Source: Methylobacterium gossipiicola (GTDB lineage: Bacteria; Pseudomonadota; Alphaproteobacteria; Rhizobiales; Beijerinckiaceae). Taken from it: a stretch of 64,000 bases of DNA. The notes under the pieces are model-generated. The model did not search any database. It had not been told where the DNA came from and worked only from the letters and a program-made list of their open reading frames with translations. The stretch's first letter is position 1. The number at the start of each line of letters is the position of its first letter. Location: NCBI RefSeq assembly GCF_900113485.1, contig NZ_FOPM01000001.1:248001-312000 (forward strand), read 5' to 3'. Shown piece after piece: positions 31,396 through 39,448 of this stretch. Position numbers and translations under genes: made by a program.

Positions 31396-32381
31396 AGGCG
31401 GTTGCGCTTCGTCAGGGCATCCTCCCAGGCCAGCGCCTGAGCGACGATGCCGTCGAGATCGGCATGGCGCGGTGTCCACCCGAGGTTTCGGATCCGGTCC
31501 GCCTGGGCGACGATCCGCGCCGGGTCGCCGGGCCGGCGGGGACACAGCCGCACCTCGAAATCCCGCCCCGAGACGCGCTTGACCACGTCGATCACCTCCA
31601 GGACGGAGTAGCCCTGGCCGTAGCCGCAATTCATCGTCAGGCTCTCGCCGCCGTTGCGCAAATGGTCGAGGGCGACACGGTGTGCGTCGGCGAGGTCCGA
31701 GACCTGGATGTAGTCGCGCAGGCACGAACCGTCGGGCGTCGGGTAATCCGTGCCGTAGACGTCGAGATGGCTGCGCTGCCCGAGCGCCGCCTGGGTGGCG
31801 ACCTTGATGAGATGGGTGGCGTTGGGCGTCGATTGCCCCGTGCGCCCGCGTGGATCGGCGCCCGCCACGTTGAAGTAGCGCAGGATGACGTAGGTGAAGC
31901 CGTGAGCCTTCGCGGCGTCGGCAATCATCCACTCGCTCATGAGCTTCGAGCGGCCATACGGATTGATCGGGGCGGCGACGAGATCCTCCGGCACCGGCAC
32001 GACATCGGGTTCGCCGTAGACGGCGGCCGTCGACGAGAAGATCACGTGGCGCACGCCCTCGCGAACCGCCGTCTCGATGAGGGCACGAGTCTTCACCGTA
32101 TTGGCGAAATAGTAGCCGAGGGGGTCCGCCACCGAATCCGGTACGACGATACGGGCGGCGAAATGCGCCAGGGCATCGATGCCATGGCGGCGGATGGTCT
32201 CGGCCACCAGGGCCTGGTCGGCGACATCGCCGACAACGAGCTCCACCTCCGGCGGCAGGGCCCAATCGAACCCCGTCGAGAGGTCGTCGAGGACGACGAC
32301 CCGATCATGGCCGGCGTCGAGGAGCGCGAGGACCATATGGCTGCCGATGTAACCGGCCCCACCCGTCACCAGAACCGCCAT
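31392..32381 (-). CDS. galE: UDP-glucose 4-epimerase
   Basis: A 329-residue SDR-fold enzyme that interconverts UDP-glucose and UDP-galactose. The NAD-binding loop is GGAGYIGSH (7-15), and the catalytic Ser/Thr plus Y142xxxK146 (NPYGRSK) are present. RYFNVAGADPRGRTGQ and the GSCLRDYIQVSDLADAH block fit GalE. It is divergent from galU (start 32537), with 155 bases between, so one regulatory region serves both enzymes of UDP-hexose supply. Its stop overlaps the transglycosylase start. Confidence 0.95.
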   Translation of the reverse strand: MAVLVTGGAGYIGSHMVLALLDAGHDRVVVLDDLSTGFDWALPPEVELVVGDVADQALVAETIRRHGIDALAHFAARIVVPDSVADPLGYYFANTVKTRALIETAVREGVRHVIFSSTAAVYGEPDVVPVPEDLVAAPINPYGRSKLMSEWMIADAAKAHGFTYVILRYFNVAGADPRGRTGQSTPNATHLIKVATQAALGQRSHLDVYGTDYPTPDGSCLRDYIQVSDLADAHRVALDHLRNGGESLTMNCGYGQGYSVLEVIDVVKRVSGRDFEVRLCPRRPGDPARIVAQADRIRNLGWTPRHADLDGIVAQALAWEDALTKRNRL

Positions 32382-32536
32382 GATCGTTATCCCTTGCGCC
32401 GCCCGAGGACGATATATCGAAAATTCTTTGCATCAGTTATGCCGTCTTACTGTCACGCTGTGTCATCCGTCCCGGAATGCGATCGTGTGTCGCCTTCCAG
32501 GCTCGCTCCACACTCCTCAATTCCGGATCCCGTTCG

Positions 32537-33403
32537 ATGAAACCGATTCGCAAGGCCGTCCTTCCCGTCGCGGGCCTCGGGACCCGTTTCCTTCCGGCAA
32601 CGAAGGCGATGCCGAAGGAGATGCTCACCGTCGTCGACCGCCCCGTGGTGCAGCACGTGGTCGACGAGGCCCGCGCGGCCGGCATCGAGCATTTCATTTT
32701 CGTGACCGGGCGCGGCAAGGCGGTCATCGAGGACCATTTCGACATTTCGTTCGAACTCGATCGGATGCTGCAGGAGCGTGGAAAACAGGCGGCCTACGAG
32801 GATCTGAAACGCGACCTGCCGGCCGCCGGGCAGACGAGCTTCACCCGCCAGCAGGAACCCCTCGGCCTCGGTCACGCCGTATGGTGCGCCCGCGAGATCG
32901 TCGGTGACGAGCCCTTCGCCGTGCTCCTGCCGGACATGCTCAGCCGCGGCTGCATGGAGCAGATGCTCGGCGCCTACGGGCGTCACGGCGGCAACGTCAT
33001 CGCCGTCGAAGAGGTGAAGCCCGAGGAGACTCACCAGTACGGCATCGTCAGTGTCGGCCAGACCTTTGGCCAGACCTTCGAGATCAACGGGATGGTCGAG
33101 AAGCCCAAGCAGGGCACGGCGCCGTCGAACTTCATCATTTCGGGCCGCTACATCCTCCAGCCGGAAATTTTCGAGGTGCTGTCCCACGGCCGCAAGGGCG
33201 CCGGCGGCGAGATCCAGCTGACCGACGCGATGATCGAACTCGCCAAGACGCAAGATTTCTTCGGGATGCGCTACGAGGGGCGCACCTACGACACCGGTTC
33301 GAAGCTCGGCTTCCTCACCGCGAATATCGCTTATGCCCTTGAGCGCGAGGACCTCGGCGCCCCCCTGCGGGCCGAGATCGCCCGGCTGCTCGCGCAGGCG
33401 TGA
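32537..33403 (+). CDS. galU: UTP-glucose-1-phosphate uridylyltransferase
   Basis: A 288-residue nucleotidyltransferase that makes UDP-glucose from UTP and glucose-1-phosphate. The nucleotide loop [20 protein letters not shown] (20 residues) and the block [20 protein letters not shown] are typical, as are [11 protein letters not shown] and DTGSKLGFL. The ATG at 32537 begins the family N-terminus directly; a 20-codon upstream extension is not supported. It lies opposite galE and supplies its substrate. A promoter for a small RNA begins about 60 bases after its stop. Confidence 0.96.
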   Translation: MKPIRKAVLPVAGLGTRFLPATKAMPKEMLTVVDRPVVQHVVDEARAAGIEHFIFVTGRGKAVIEDHFDISFELDRMLQERGKQAAYEDLKRDLPAAGQTSFTRQQEPLGLGHAVWCAREIVGDEPFAVLLPDMLSRGCMEQMLGAYGRHGGNVIAVEEVKPEETHQYGIVSVGQTFGQTFEINGMVEKPKQGTAPSNFIISGRYILQPEIFEVLSHGRKGAGGEIQLTDAMIELAKTQDFFGMRYEGRTYDTGSKLGFLTANIAYALEREDLGAPLRAEIARLLAQA

Positions 33404-33460
33404 AACGGATCGGCGCTGCGCTTCCATGGACCGAAAAGCGAAGCTCGGCCATTTTAGCGC

Positions 33461-33488
33461 TTGCGCTTTGTGCGATGCACACTAGATT
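33461..33488 (+). promoter_or_regulatory. Promoter of the small RNA, containing a TGC-N3-GCA element
   Basis: TTGCGC (33461-33466) and TAGATT (33483-33488) sit 16 bases apart, a good sigma-70-type spacing. The spacer holds the palindrome TGTGC-gat-GCACA (33469-33481), similar in core to the boxes before fdsG and the phasin gene. Binding there would block transcription. Confidence 0.5.
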
Positions 33489-33494
33489 GTGCAT

Positions 33495-33583
33495 TGCGGG
33501 GACGCGATGGCGTCGCGCTCCCGTTGCCCTTCTTGGGCGTTTCCTCCCTAGACTTCGGGCCGCTCTCAGGAGCGGCCTTTTTT
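33495..33583 (+). ncRNA. Probable trans-acting small RNA with anti-Shine-Dalgarno motif
   Basis: About 90 nt. It has its own promoter and three hairpins: 33499-33522 (stem GGGAC-GCGA with TCGC-G-C-TCCC, one bulge), 33526-33538 (GCCC-ttctt-GGGC), and a perfect terminator at 33558-33583. CCTCCC (33543-33548) lies in the single strand between hairpins two and three, where it could pair with ribosome-binding sites. The layout resembles alphaproteobacterial alpha-r14/Cuckoo-type RNAs. The family assignment is from memory of their shape, not from alignment. Confidence 0.65.
33558..33583 (+). terminator. Intrinsic terminator of the small RNA
   Basis: Perfect eight-base arms GGCCGCTC and GAGCGGCC around tcag, followed at once by six T. 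It is the clearest intrinsic terminator in the window together with the one at 40472. Confidence 0.9.
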
Positions 33584-33663
33584 CTGCGCGGTGTCCGTCA
33601 GGCAGGATAGGGATGGGGCTCGACCCTTCGATTTCCATCTGTAGGGACGGCGCCCGAATAAGA

Positions 33664-33740
33664 GTGCCTCACAAAACTCCCGCCCAGGGACGGTTCTCGC
33701 CCCGAAGACGACGGTCCGGCGGGAGTTTTGTGGGAGACAC
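33664..33740 (+). repeat. 77-bp palindromic repeat, copy 1
   Basis: Long inverted ends run from GTGCCTCACAAAACTCCCGC to GCGGGAGTTTTGTGGGAGAC plus two bases, with 77 bases in total. The copy at 39844-39920 is the same length and, compared with the reverse complement of this one, is alike both in the ends and in the middle (CGAGAACCGT shared). It ends about 20 bases before the DUF817 start. It contains no coding frame and no obvious target duplication. Confidence 0.75.
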
Positions 33741-33760
33741 CAAGACGCGAGGGGCCGGTC

Positions 33761-34693
33761 ATGGAGGGCAGCGCCGCACGGACTTGGCCGCCGCTCGCTC
33801 ACTTCGTCGCGGCGGAGGAACGGCTCGGCGCCTGGGCTCTCACCCGTGGTCCGTATGTCGCCGGGCTCTACGAATTCCTGCGGTTCGGCGTGAAACAGGC
33901 CTGGGCCTGCCTGTTCGGCGGCCTGATCTGCGCCCTCCTCATCACGAGTTATCTGTTCTATACCGAAGACGCTGGGGTCAGCCGCTACGACGCCCTCACC
34001 CTCGCGGTGGTGGGGATTCAGATTGCCCTGCTGTGGCTCAGGATGGAAACCTGGGAGGAAGCGAAGGTCATCGCCCTCTATCACGGGGTCGGCACGATCA
34101 TGGAGGTGTTCAAGACCGCCGTCGGATCCTGGGTCTATCCCGAGGCGAGCGTCCTGCGCCTGGCCGGGGTCCCGCTCTTCACCGGCTTCCTGTACGCAAG
34201 CATCGGCTCCTACATCGCGCGAGTCTGGCGGCTGTTCGATTTCCGCTTCACCCGGCATCCGCCCCTTCGCCTGACCCTACCGTTGGCCGGGGCGATCTAC
34301 CTCAACTTCTTCACGCATCACGTGATGTGGGACATGCGCCTGCCGCTCATGGCCCTGTCCGGCCTGCTGTTCGGGCGAACGACCGTGTACTTCAAGATCT
34401 GGCACGTTCATCGCCGGATGCCGCTCGTCATCGGCTTCCTGCTCGTGACCCTCTTCATCTGGATCGCTGAGAATATCGGTACCGCGAGCCGCATCTGGCT
34501 CTACCCCAACCAGCACGCCGCCTGGGCAATGGTCGCATGGGGCAAGTTCGGCTCGTGGTATCTCTTGATGATCGTCTCGTACGTCCTCGTCACCCTCGTG
34601 AGCCGGCCACGGGATATCCGGTGGTCGGCTCGCGGGGAGGGCCAGCCGGTCGATGTCGGCCGGGACCGCATCGAACGGGCTCAGTTCAGATAA
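33761..34693 (+). CDS. DUF817 integral membrane protein
   Basis: A 310-residue protein with about seven or eight hydrophobic helices and the DUF817 signature segments (EFLRFGVKQAWACLFG, HGVGTIMEVFKTAVGSW, IGSYIARVWRLFDFRFTRHP, NFFTHHVMWDMRLPLM). Conserved His and Trp residues in membrane loops are noticeable. The function of the family is unknown. The ATG at 33761 follows GAGGGG; an in-frame TTG at 33728 lies inside the palindromic repeat and is unlikely. The 3' end overlaps the convergent 71-residue gene by 13 bases. Confidence 0.85.
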   Translation: MEGSAARTWPPLAHFVAAEERLGAWALTRGPYVAGLYEFLRFGVKQAWACLFGGLICALLITSYLFYTEDAGVSRYDALTLAVVGIQIALLWLRMETWEEAKVIALYHGVGTIMEVFKTAVGSWVYPEASVLRLAGVPLFTGFLYASIGSYIARVWRLFDFRFTRHPPLRLTLPLAGAIYLNFFTHHVMWDMRLPLMALSGLLFGRTTVYFKIWHVHRRMPLVIGFLLVTLFIWIAENIGTASRIWLYPNQHAAWAMVAWGKFGSWYLLMIVSYVLVTLVSRPRDIRWSARGEGQPVDVGRDRIERAQFR

Positions 34694-34896
34694 GTGCGGA
34701 TCCAGTTCGGGGAGAGGATCTCGCCTTCCTCGGTGATGATCCACGGCTGCTTGGCGGGGTCCGTGAGGGCGCCGGCGGCGGCCTTGATGGCCTCGCGCAG
34801 GGTGTCGTAACGCAACGGTTGGGCCACCGGCGACGAGACCGGGGTGGTCCGCCAGATGGTGAGGTCGGCCGGGCGTTCGAGGGCTTCGGTTTCCAT
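34681..34896 (-). CDS. Small conserved-looking hypothetical protein
   Basis: A 71-residue soluble protein, MLEU-free and charged, with a central helix (YDTLREAIKAAAGAL) and an ending that reads QPWIITEEGEILSPNWIRTY. That end resembles small proteins in which a nitrite/sugar-like domain is absent but a helix-strand unit remains; I do not recognise a named family. Codon use is normal. It overlaps the 3' end of the DUF817 gene on the other strand. No signal peptide or helix long enough to span a membrane is present. Confidence 0.65.
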   Translation of the reverse strand: METEALERPADLTIWRTTPVSSPVAQPLRYDTLREAIKAAAGALTDPAKQPWIITEEGEILSPNWIRTYLN

Positions 34897-35039
34897 GGGT
34901 CCTTGTCCTTGATCGAGAGGGGAGGTTCCCCGCGATACCGGCTGTCCGGTCGGCCTGTGATAGACAGGTGAACCTGAACGGCCGCAGCGGGACGATGGTC
35001 GGGAATGCCAGCATCACTGAGGCGGATCGGTGCTTATTT

Positions 35040-35066
35040 CGGACGCAATCGAGAAGCTTGCGTCCG
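35040..35066. promoter_or_regulatory. Perfect 9-bp inverted repeat
   Basis: CGGACGCAA and TTGCGTCCG are nine bases apart. It can form a hairpin or serve as a dimer-binding site, about 260 bases ahead of the protease start. Confidence 0.45.
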
Positions 35067-35084
35067 TCGTGGTGCGAGCAAAGA

Positions 35085-35101
35085 CGATGGAAATTTCATC
35101 G
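35085..35101. promoter_or_regulatory. 17-bp near-perfect palindrome
   Basis: CGATGGAAATTTCATCG reads the same on both strands apart from one G-T position. It is AT-rich in the centre, as in many operators. Confidence 0.4.
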
Positions 35102-35259
35102 AATTGCCATGATCTGCTTCAGCGCTTCTGACTTGTCGTGTAACGGGTCTTTTCGTGGCTCGTCCTGGAGGCGGGTTTTAGCCTCGGCTTCGGGATTGAA
35201 CGGTGTGCTGTCGCACCCGCTTCGGCTCCGCCCTTGGCTTCAGTTGAGGGGATAAGAGT

Positions 35260-35283
35260 CACCGCGCGGTTAATGCCGCGGTG
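35260..35283. promoter_or_regulatory. 7-bp inverted repeat 40 bases before the protease start
   Basis: CACCGCG and CGCGGTG flank ten bases that include ttaat. It sits where a promoter or leader hairpin of the protease gene would be. Confidence 0.35.
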
Positions 35284-35322
35284 CAACATAAGATTTATCC
35301 CAATGTGTGGAAGAGGATGGGG

Positions 35323-36459
35323 ATGCGGGACCGTTTTACGCGGATCGCCTTGGGGGCGGCGCTGCTCCTGCTCGCGCTGTTCGTGGCTCAGCCCTACGTG
35401 ACGGCATTTCTGTTCTCCGCGCGGGCCCCGAGGGCGATCACCGCGCGGGGCGAGCTGGCGCCGGCGGAGGCCGCCACCGTCGCGCTGTTCGCCCGGGCGA
35501 GCCCGTCCGTCGTTCACGTTTTCGTGCAGGCCGCCACGGAAGGACGCTCCCCGTTCGGAGCGGAGGCGGAGGAGGGGGCCGAGCAGGAGGGCGGCGGATC
35601 CCAGACGGGTACGGGCTTCGTCTGGGACGCGGCGGGTCACATCGTCACCAACAATCACGTCGTGGCTTCCGCCGCTCAGGGCGGTGCCACCGTCTCCGTG
35701 CGCCTCGCCACCGGGGCCGTGGTCCCGGCCCGCATCGTCGGCACGGCCCCGAGCTACGATCTCGCCGTGCTGCAACTCGGCCGCACCACGCCGCCGCCGC
35801 CCCTCGCCATCGGGACGTCCGCCGATCTGAAGGTCGGGCAGGCCGTCTACGCCATCGGCAATCCGTTCGGCCTCGACCACACCCTCACCACCGGCGTGGT
35901 CAGCGCCCTCCAGCGCCGCCTGCCCACCGCCGAGGGCCGCGAGCTCTCGGGCGTCATCCAGACCGATGCGGCGATCAATCCGGGCAATTCCGGCGGCCCC
36001 CTCCTCGATTCGGCCGGACGCCTCATCGGCGTCAACACGGCGATCTTCTCGCCCTCCGGCGCGAGCGCCGGCATCGGCTTCGCGATCCCCGTCGACGTGG
36101 TCAACCGCGTCGTGCCAGAACTCATCCGCAACGGACGCACCCGCAATCCGGGCATCGGCATCATCGCCGGGCAGGAAGCCATCGCCGCGCGCCTGGGCAT
36201 CGACGGCGTCGTGGTGATGCGGGTGCTGCGGGGCTCGCCGGCCGCGCAAGCGGGCCTGCGCGGCGTCGATCTCCAGACCGGGACCCTCGGCGACATCATC
36301 GTGGCCGCGGGCGACCGGCCTGTTCACCGCCTCGCCGATCTCACCGCCGCCCTGGCGACGGCCGGCGTCGACGCGACCCTGGATCTCACCGTGGAGCGTG
36401 ACGGACATACCCGGCGGGTGCGCGTGACCACCACGGATGTCGCCGAAGCCCGGCGCTGA
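35323..36459 (+). CDS. Membrane-anchored trypsin-like serine protease with one PDZ domain (DegS/HtrA type)
   Basis: A 378-residue protein with an uncleaved-looking N-terminal anchor (LGAALLLLALFVAQPYVTAF) and an acidic linker (residues about 78-90, EAEEGAEQEGG). The protease domain has the full triad: H112 (TNNHVV), D146 (SYDLAVL) and S223 (NPGNSGGPLL). One PDZ domain follows (residues about 275-378). A single PDZ plus anchor matches DegS more than DegP in layout; the role may be envelope stress sensing or protein quality control. The ATG at 35323 is placed six bases after AAGAGG, better than the ATG at 35317 or GTG at 35281. Confidence 0.92.
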   Translation: MRDRFTRIALGAALLLLALFVAQPYVTAFLFSARAPRAITARGELAPAEAATVALFARASPSVVHVFVQAATEGRSPFGAEAEEGAEQEGGGSQTGTGFVWDAAGHIVTNNHVVASAAQGGATVSVRLATGAVVPARIVGTAPSYDLAVLQLGRTTPPPPLAIGTSADLKVGQAVYAIGNPFGLDHTLTTGVVSALQRRLPTAEGRELSGVIQTDAAINPGNSGGPLLDSAGRLIGVNTAIFSPSGASAGIGFAIPVDVVNRVVPELIRNGRTRNPGIGIIAGQEAIAARLGIDGVVVMRVLRGSPAAQAGLRGVDLQTGTLGDIIVAAGDRPVHRLADLTAALATAGVDATLDLTVERDGHTRRVRVTTTDVAEARR

Positions 36460-36776
36460 GCCGCATCGTTCATCGGGATCGCCGCCCACGGATCAGGGGT
36501 CCCATGCATCAGGGGGGACGGTAGGAGCGAGACGCTACGTCTCGTCAGGCCGGGTACGCGGGGGCGATCGACGAAATCGTGCTCAGCGGCATCGAGGCGT
36601 TTCACGTCGGTGGCAGGACCGTGATCGATCGGGAAGACCTGCGGCCACGTCGGGCGCCGATCCAGCCAAGAGGCGCTGGATGTTTTCCACACCAGCGGGA
36701 TCGCGTAACATCTCGCGAAACCAGTCGGCGATCGGGTCTGCGGGCCGAAAGCCCCACGCGCACGCAAGAGCGACCG
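36460..36776. other. 317-base noncoding region after the protease gene
   Basis: No gene is supported on either strand. A 7-bp hairpin CGAGACG-cta-CGTCTCG lies at 36528-36544 and may mark the end of the protease transcript. Nothing else stands out. Confidence 0.5.
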
Positions 36777-37034
36777 ATGCACCCGGACCTGCGAATCTTG
36801 ATGAGTTTGGCCGGTCTTCTGGTCACGGCCGCCCAGGCGGGCGAGGGGACGGCCTCGCGCCGGGCCTATCCCTGTCCGCAGGATGCGCCCGAGGGCGTGC
36901 GCTTTCCCGACCGGCCGGATTGCGCGGCGCGTCCGCGACCAGAGGCGCGTGAGACGAATGGGTTCCGGGATGTCGGCGGCGTCCGCCTTAGGGTCGGTGG
37001 CCGGGTGAGCGCCGATTACGGCTTCGGCCGATGA
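36777..37034 (+). CDS. Small secreted hypothetical protein
   Basis: An 85-residue protein with a signal peptide (LRILMSLAGLLVTAAQA). The mature part is about 65 residues, with two cysteines (YPCPQDAPEGVRFPDRPDCA) that could form a disulfide and a strand pair at the end (VGGVRLRVGGRVSADYG). No family is recognised. The stop overlaps the ATG of the DnaJ-like gene (ATGA), which supports translation. The longer open frame from 36579 lacks good coding character. Confidence 0.6.
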   Translation: MHPDLRILMSLAGLLVTAAQAGEGTASRRAYPCPQDAPEGVRFPDRPDCAARPRPEARETNGFRDVGGVRLRVGGRVSADYGFGR

Positions 37035-37570
37035 CCCTGCTTCTCGCGGGCTTCGGCCTTCTGTTGCTCTGGTGGCTCTGGCGCAATGCCCTGCGACGCG
37101 CGCCGGCCGCGCAGGGCCGCCTGATTCTGCGGATCGGCGGTTACGCGACCCTGGCGGTCGCCGGCCTCGTCCTCATCCGGGGCCGCCCCGAACTCGGGGT
37201 GATCCTGGCGGCCGCCGGATTGTGGTGCCTCGAAGGCGAGACGGGGCTACGCCGTCGCTGGCGTGCCCTCGTCGACCGGGTTCGGGTGAGGGCGCGGCTA
37301 CAGACGAATTTCCACCGCCGGGCGCCCGGCGGGCGTGTAGACGCTGATGCGGATGCCGACCCGCGGCCGCGCCGCCCGGCGGACCCAGGGGCGATGACGC
37401 AGGAGCAGGCTTATGAGATCCTGGGGCTTGAGCGCGGGGCGTCCCTGGAGAGTATCCGCGCGGCGCACCGAGGGTTGATGAAGCGGTTCCACCCCGACCA
37501 GGGGGGAACTGCCGAGCAGGCGGCGCGCGTCAACGCGGCCCGGGACAGGCTGACGAACCGACATCGCTGA
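37031..37570 (+). CDS. Membrane-anchored protein with C-terminal J domain
   Basis: A 179-residue protein with two N-terminal hydrophobic segments (LLLAGFGLLLLWWLW; YATLAVAGLVLI) and an acidic Asp/Ala linker (DADADADPRPRRP). The J domain at about residues 123-178 contains HPD at 154-156, so it should stimulate a DnaK-type ATPase at the membrane. This architecture resembles TIM14/Pam18-like bacterial proteins. It is coupled to the small secreted protein upstream by an ATGA overlap; whether they act together is unknown. Confidence 0.85.
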   Translation: MTLLLAGFGLLLLWWLWRNALRRAPAAQGRLILRIGGYATLAVAGLVLIRGRPELGVILAAAGLWCLEGETGLRRRWRALVDRVRVRARLQTNFHRRAPGGRVDADADADPRPRRPADPGAMTQEQAYEILGLERGASLESIRAAHRGLMKRFHPDQGGTAEQAARVNAARDRLTNRHR

Positions 37571-37672
37571 TACTCCACGCGCGTGCCAGGGGAAATTCTT
37601 ACGGATGGTGGGGGCGCCCCGCCGGACGGGCAGGGACCGTGCGGGCCGACCCGTACGAGATCGGCCAGCCGC

Positions 37673-39109
37673 TCAGCTCCGCGTCGCGAAGCAGGAGAAG
37701 CCGCTGCGCTTCAGAGCGTTGCAGGCATCCTGCGCGGTGTCCTGCTCCGAGAAGCCCGAGAAACGGGCGCGGTACAGGGTGGCCCCGCCGTGCTCGACCT
37801 TCACCGTGTAGGGGGCAGCCTTCGACAGGGAGCCGCCGGCCCGGTTGCGGGCCTCGGCCAGCATGGATTTCGCCTTGTCCTCGTCGTCCATGGCGCCGAG
37901 CTGGATCACCCAGGCGGTGGGCGTCACCTTCGCGCCCGACACGGTCTTGGGCGCCGATTCCGTGCGGGGACCGTCGACGGAAGCGAGACGCGCCGGGCTT
38001 TTTCCAGCCATCGGGAACGGAGCGACGGCGGCGGCCGGAGCGTAGGCGTGGGCATTGGTCGGCAAGCGGCCCTTGGCGCCGGCGCTGCCCGGCGTCGTGG
38101 TGGCCCGGTTCGGCGAGATGTCGAGGGGCTGCGCCGTGGACGCCGTGGTCTCGATGTCCTCGTCGTCGGCCGAGGCCAGCTGGGTCCGCGTGCGCGAGGC
38201 GCCGTCCGCCACCACGGCCGGCCGGGCCCGCTCGGCGACCTCGACGGTGGGAGGCGTCTGGCGATTGCCCGCATAAGCGCGCGGCAGATTCGACCGCACG
38301 AGGTCGGCCATGATCTTGTCGCGGCTGGCGCCCGACTTGCCGCCCAGCACGATGGCGACGATCTGGCGGTCGTCGAGGCGGGCCGCCGTCATGAGGTTGA
38401 AGCCGGAATCGCGGGTGTAGCCCGTCTTGATCCCGTCGACGCCCTGGACGTTGCCCAGCAGCCGGTTGTGGTTGCCGATGACCCGGCCCCGGAAGGCGAA
38501 GGAGCGGGTCTGGAAGTAGCGATAATAGCGCGGGAAGCGGTCCTGGATGGCCCGGGCCAGCACGGTGAGGTCGCGCGCCGTGGTGATCTGGTCGGCATCG
38601 GGCAGGCCCGACGCGTTGGCGTAATTCGTGCGGCTCATGCCCAGGGCCTTGGCCTTCGCCGTCATCATCTCGGCGAAGCGCGCCTCGGAGCCCCCGGCGA
38701 TGTTCTCGCCGATGGCGCAGGCGACGTCGTTGGCCGACTTCGTCACGATGGCCTTGATGGCGTCCTCGACGGAAATGGTCGAGCCCGGACGCAGTCCGAG
38801 CTTCGAGGGCGCCTGCGCGGCGGCGTAGGCCGAGATGGTGAGGGGCGATTCGAGGGTGTAGCGGCCGCGCTCGAGTTGCTCGAACAGCATGTAGAGGGTC
38901 ATCACCTTGGTGATGGAGGCCGGGTGCCGCAGGGAATCTTCGTTCACCGCGTGCAGGGTCTTGCCGGTCTTCACGTCCACGACCATGGCCGCGTAGGGCG
39001 GGTTGTAGCCGCCGCCGCCGCGATGGTGGACCCGGCGTTTGGCCTCGGCCGGCGAAGCGAGGGCGGTCAGAACCGCCGCCGAAACGATCAGGGCGGGCAG
39101 GGAACGCAT
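37673..39109 (-). CDS. D-alanyl-D-alanine carboxypeptidase (PBP5/6 family) with SPOR domain
   Basis: A 478-residue penicillin-binding protein. A signal peptide (MRSLPALIVSAAVLTALASP) leads to the peptidase S11 domain with S65xxK68 (PASITKVMT), S125-A-N127 and K228-TG. It trims the terminal D-Ala of pentapeptides in the periplasm. A disordered linker of about 130 residues is followed by a C-terminal SPOR domain (about 400-478) that binds denuded glycan at division sites. The start at 39109 gives a normal signal peptide; ATGs at 39169 or 39259 would lengthen its n-region. It is divergent from the phasin gene. Confidence 0.9.
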   Translation of the reverse strand: MRSLPALIVSAAVLTALASPAEAKRRVHHRGGGGYNPPYAAMVVDVKTGKTLHAVNEDSLRHPASITKVMTLYMLFEQLERGRYTLESPLTISAYAAAQAPSKLGLRPGSTISVEDAIKAIVTKSANDVACAIGENIAGGSEARFAEMMTAKAKALGMSRTNYANASGLPDADQITTARDLTVLARAIQDRFPRYYRYFQTRSFAFRGRVIGNHNRLLGNVQGVDGIKTGYTRDSGFNLMTAARLDDRQIVAIVLGGKSGASRDKIMADLVRSNLPRAYAGNRQTPPTVEVAERARPAVVADGASRTRTQLASADDEDIETTASTAQPLDISPNRATTTPGSAGAKGRLPTNAHAYAPAAAVAPFPMAGKSPARLASVDGPRTESAPKTVSGAKVTPTAWVIQLGAMDDEDKAKSMLAEARNRAGGSLSKAAPYTVKVEHGGATLYRARFSGFSEQDTAQDACNALKRSGFSCFATRS

Positions 39110-39328
39110 CGTTCCCGTGCGCGCCGCGCGCACGGGGTCGGCCACCACGTGGTTGGATACGCTACGCATCACGCTCACCGATTCGGCAAGGACGGTCAGG
39201 CCGTCTTGCACCGCAACATGGGAAAGGGGGGCGGCGGTCTCGCCGTAACCCCGCGACATCTGTCAATCAGGCTAGGCGGATGCAGTTACAGCCGGGTTAA
39301 TGGGAATCGCGGGATTCGAAGGCATATA

Positions 39329-39339
39329 TTGCAGCGCAG
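39329..39339. promoter_or_regulatory. TTGC-N3-GCA box upstream of the phasin gene
   Basis: TTGCAGCGCAG fits the TTGC-N3-GCAA form described for the PHB-responsive repressor PhaR of alphaproteobacteria. It lies 110 bases before the phasin start and 21 bases before a second such box. Confidence 0.45.
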
Positions 39340-39359
39340 CGACACGGACGCTAAGAATA

Positions 39360-39375
39360 TTGCGTCGCACAATCG
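39360..39375. promoter_or_regulatory. TGC-N3-GCA element upstream of the phasin gene, identical to one before fdsG
   Basis: TTGCGTCGCACAATCG, the same 16 bases as at 12476-12491. It lies 74 bases before the phasin start. Two boxes of this form before a phasin gene support a PhaR-like factor; no phaR gene is in the window. Confidence 0.5.
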
Positions 39376-39448
39376 GGTCCGATATCGCGTCGGTCGCGCG
39401 TGCCGATCCGATCGCAAGAGGGAGTGCCCGCCGGGGCAAGGCCAGACC

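Larger units (their letters stand above)
34897..35322. other. 426-base noncoding region upstream of the protease gene
   Basis: No gene is supported. It contains three symmetric elements, listed separately at 35040-35066, 35085-35101 and 35260-35283. It should contain the promoters of the 71-residue gene (minus) and the protease gene (plus). Confidence 0.6.

Noticed and set aside
30190..32265. A single 691-codon frame suggesting a fusion upstream of the lytic transglycosylase
   Set aside because: The first 290 codons overlap galE in another frame and are Arg/Gly-rich; the real start is the GTG at 31395 beside the signal peptide.
34968..35255. A 95-codon open frame in the gap before the protease gene
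   Set aside because: Poor codon character (Ser/Arg/Trp/Cys-rich), no ribosome site and no domain; it overlaps the palindromic elements.
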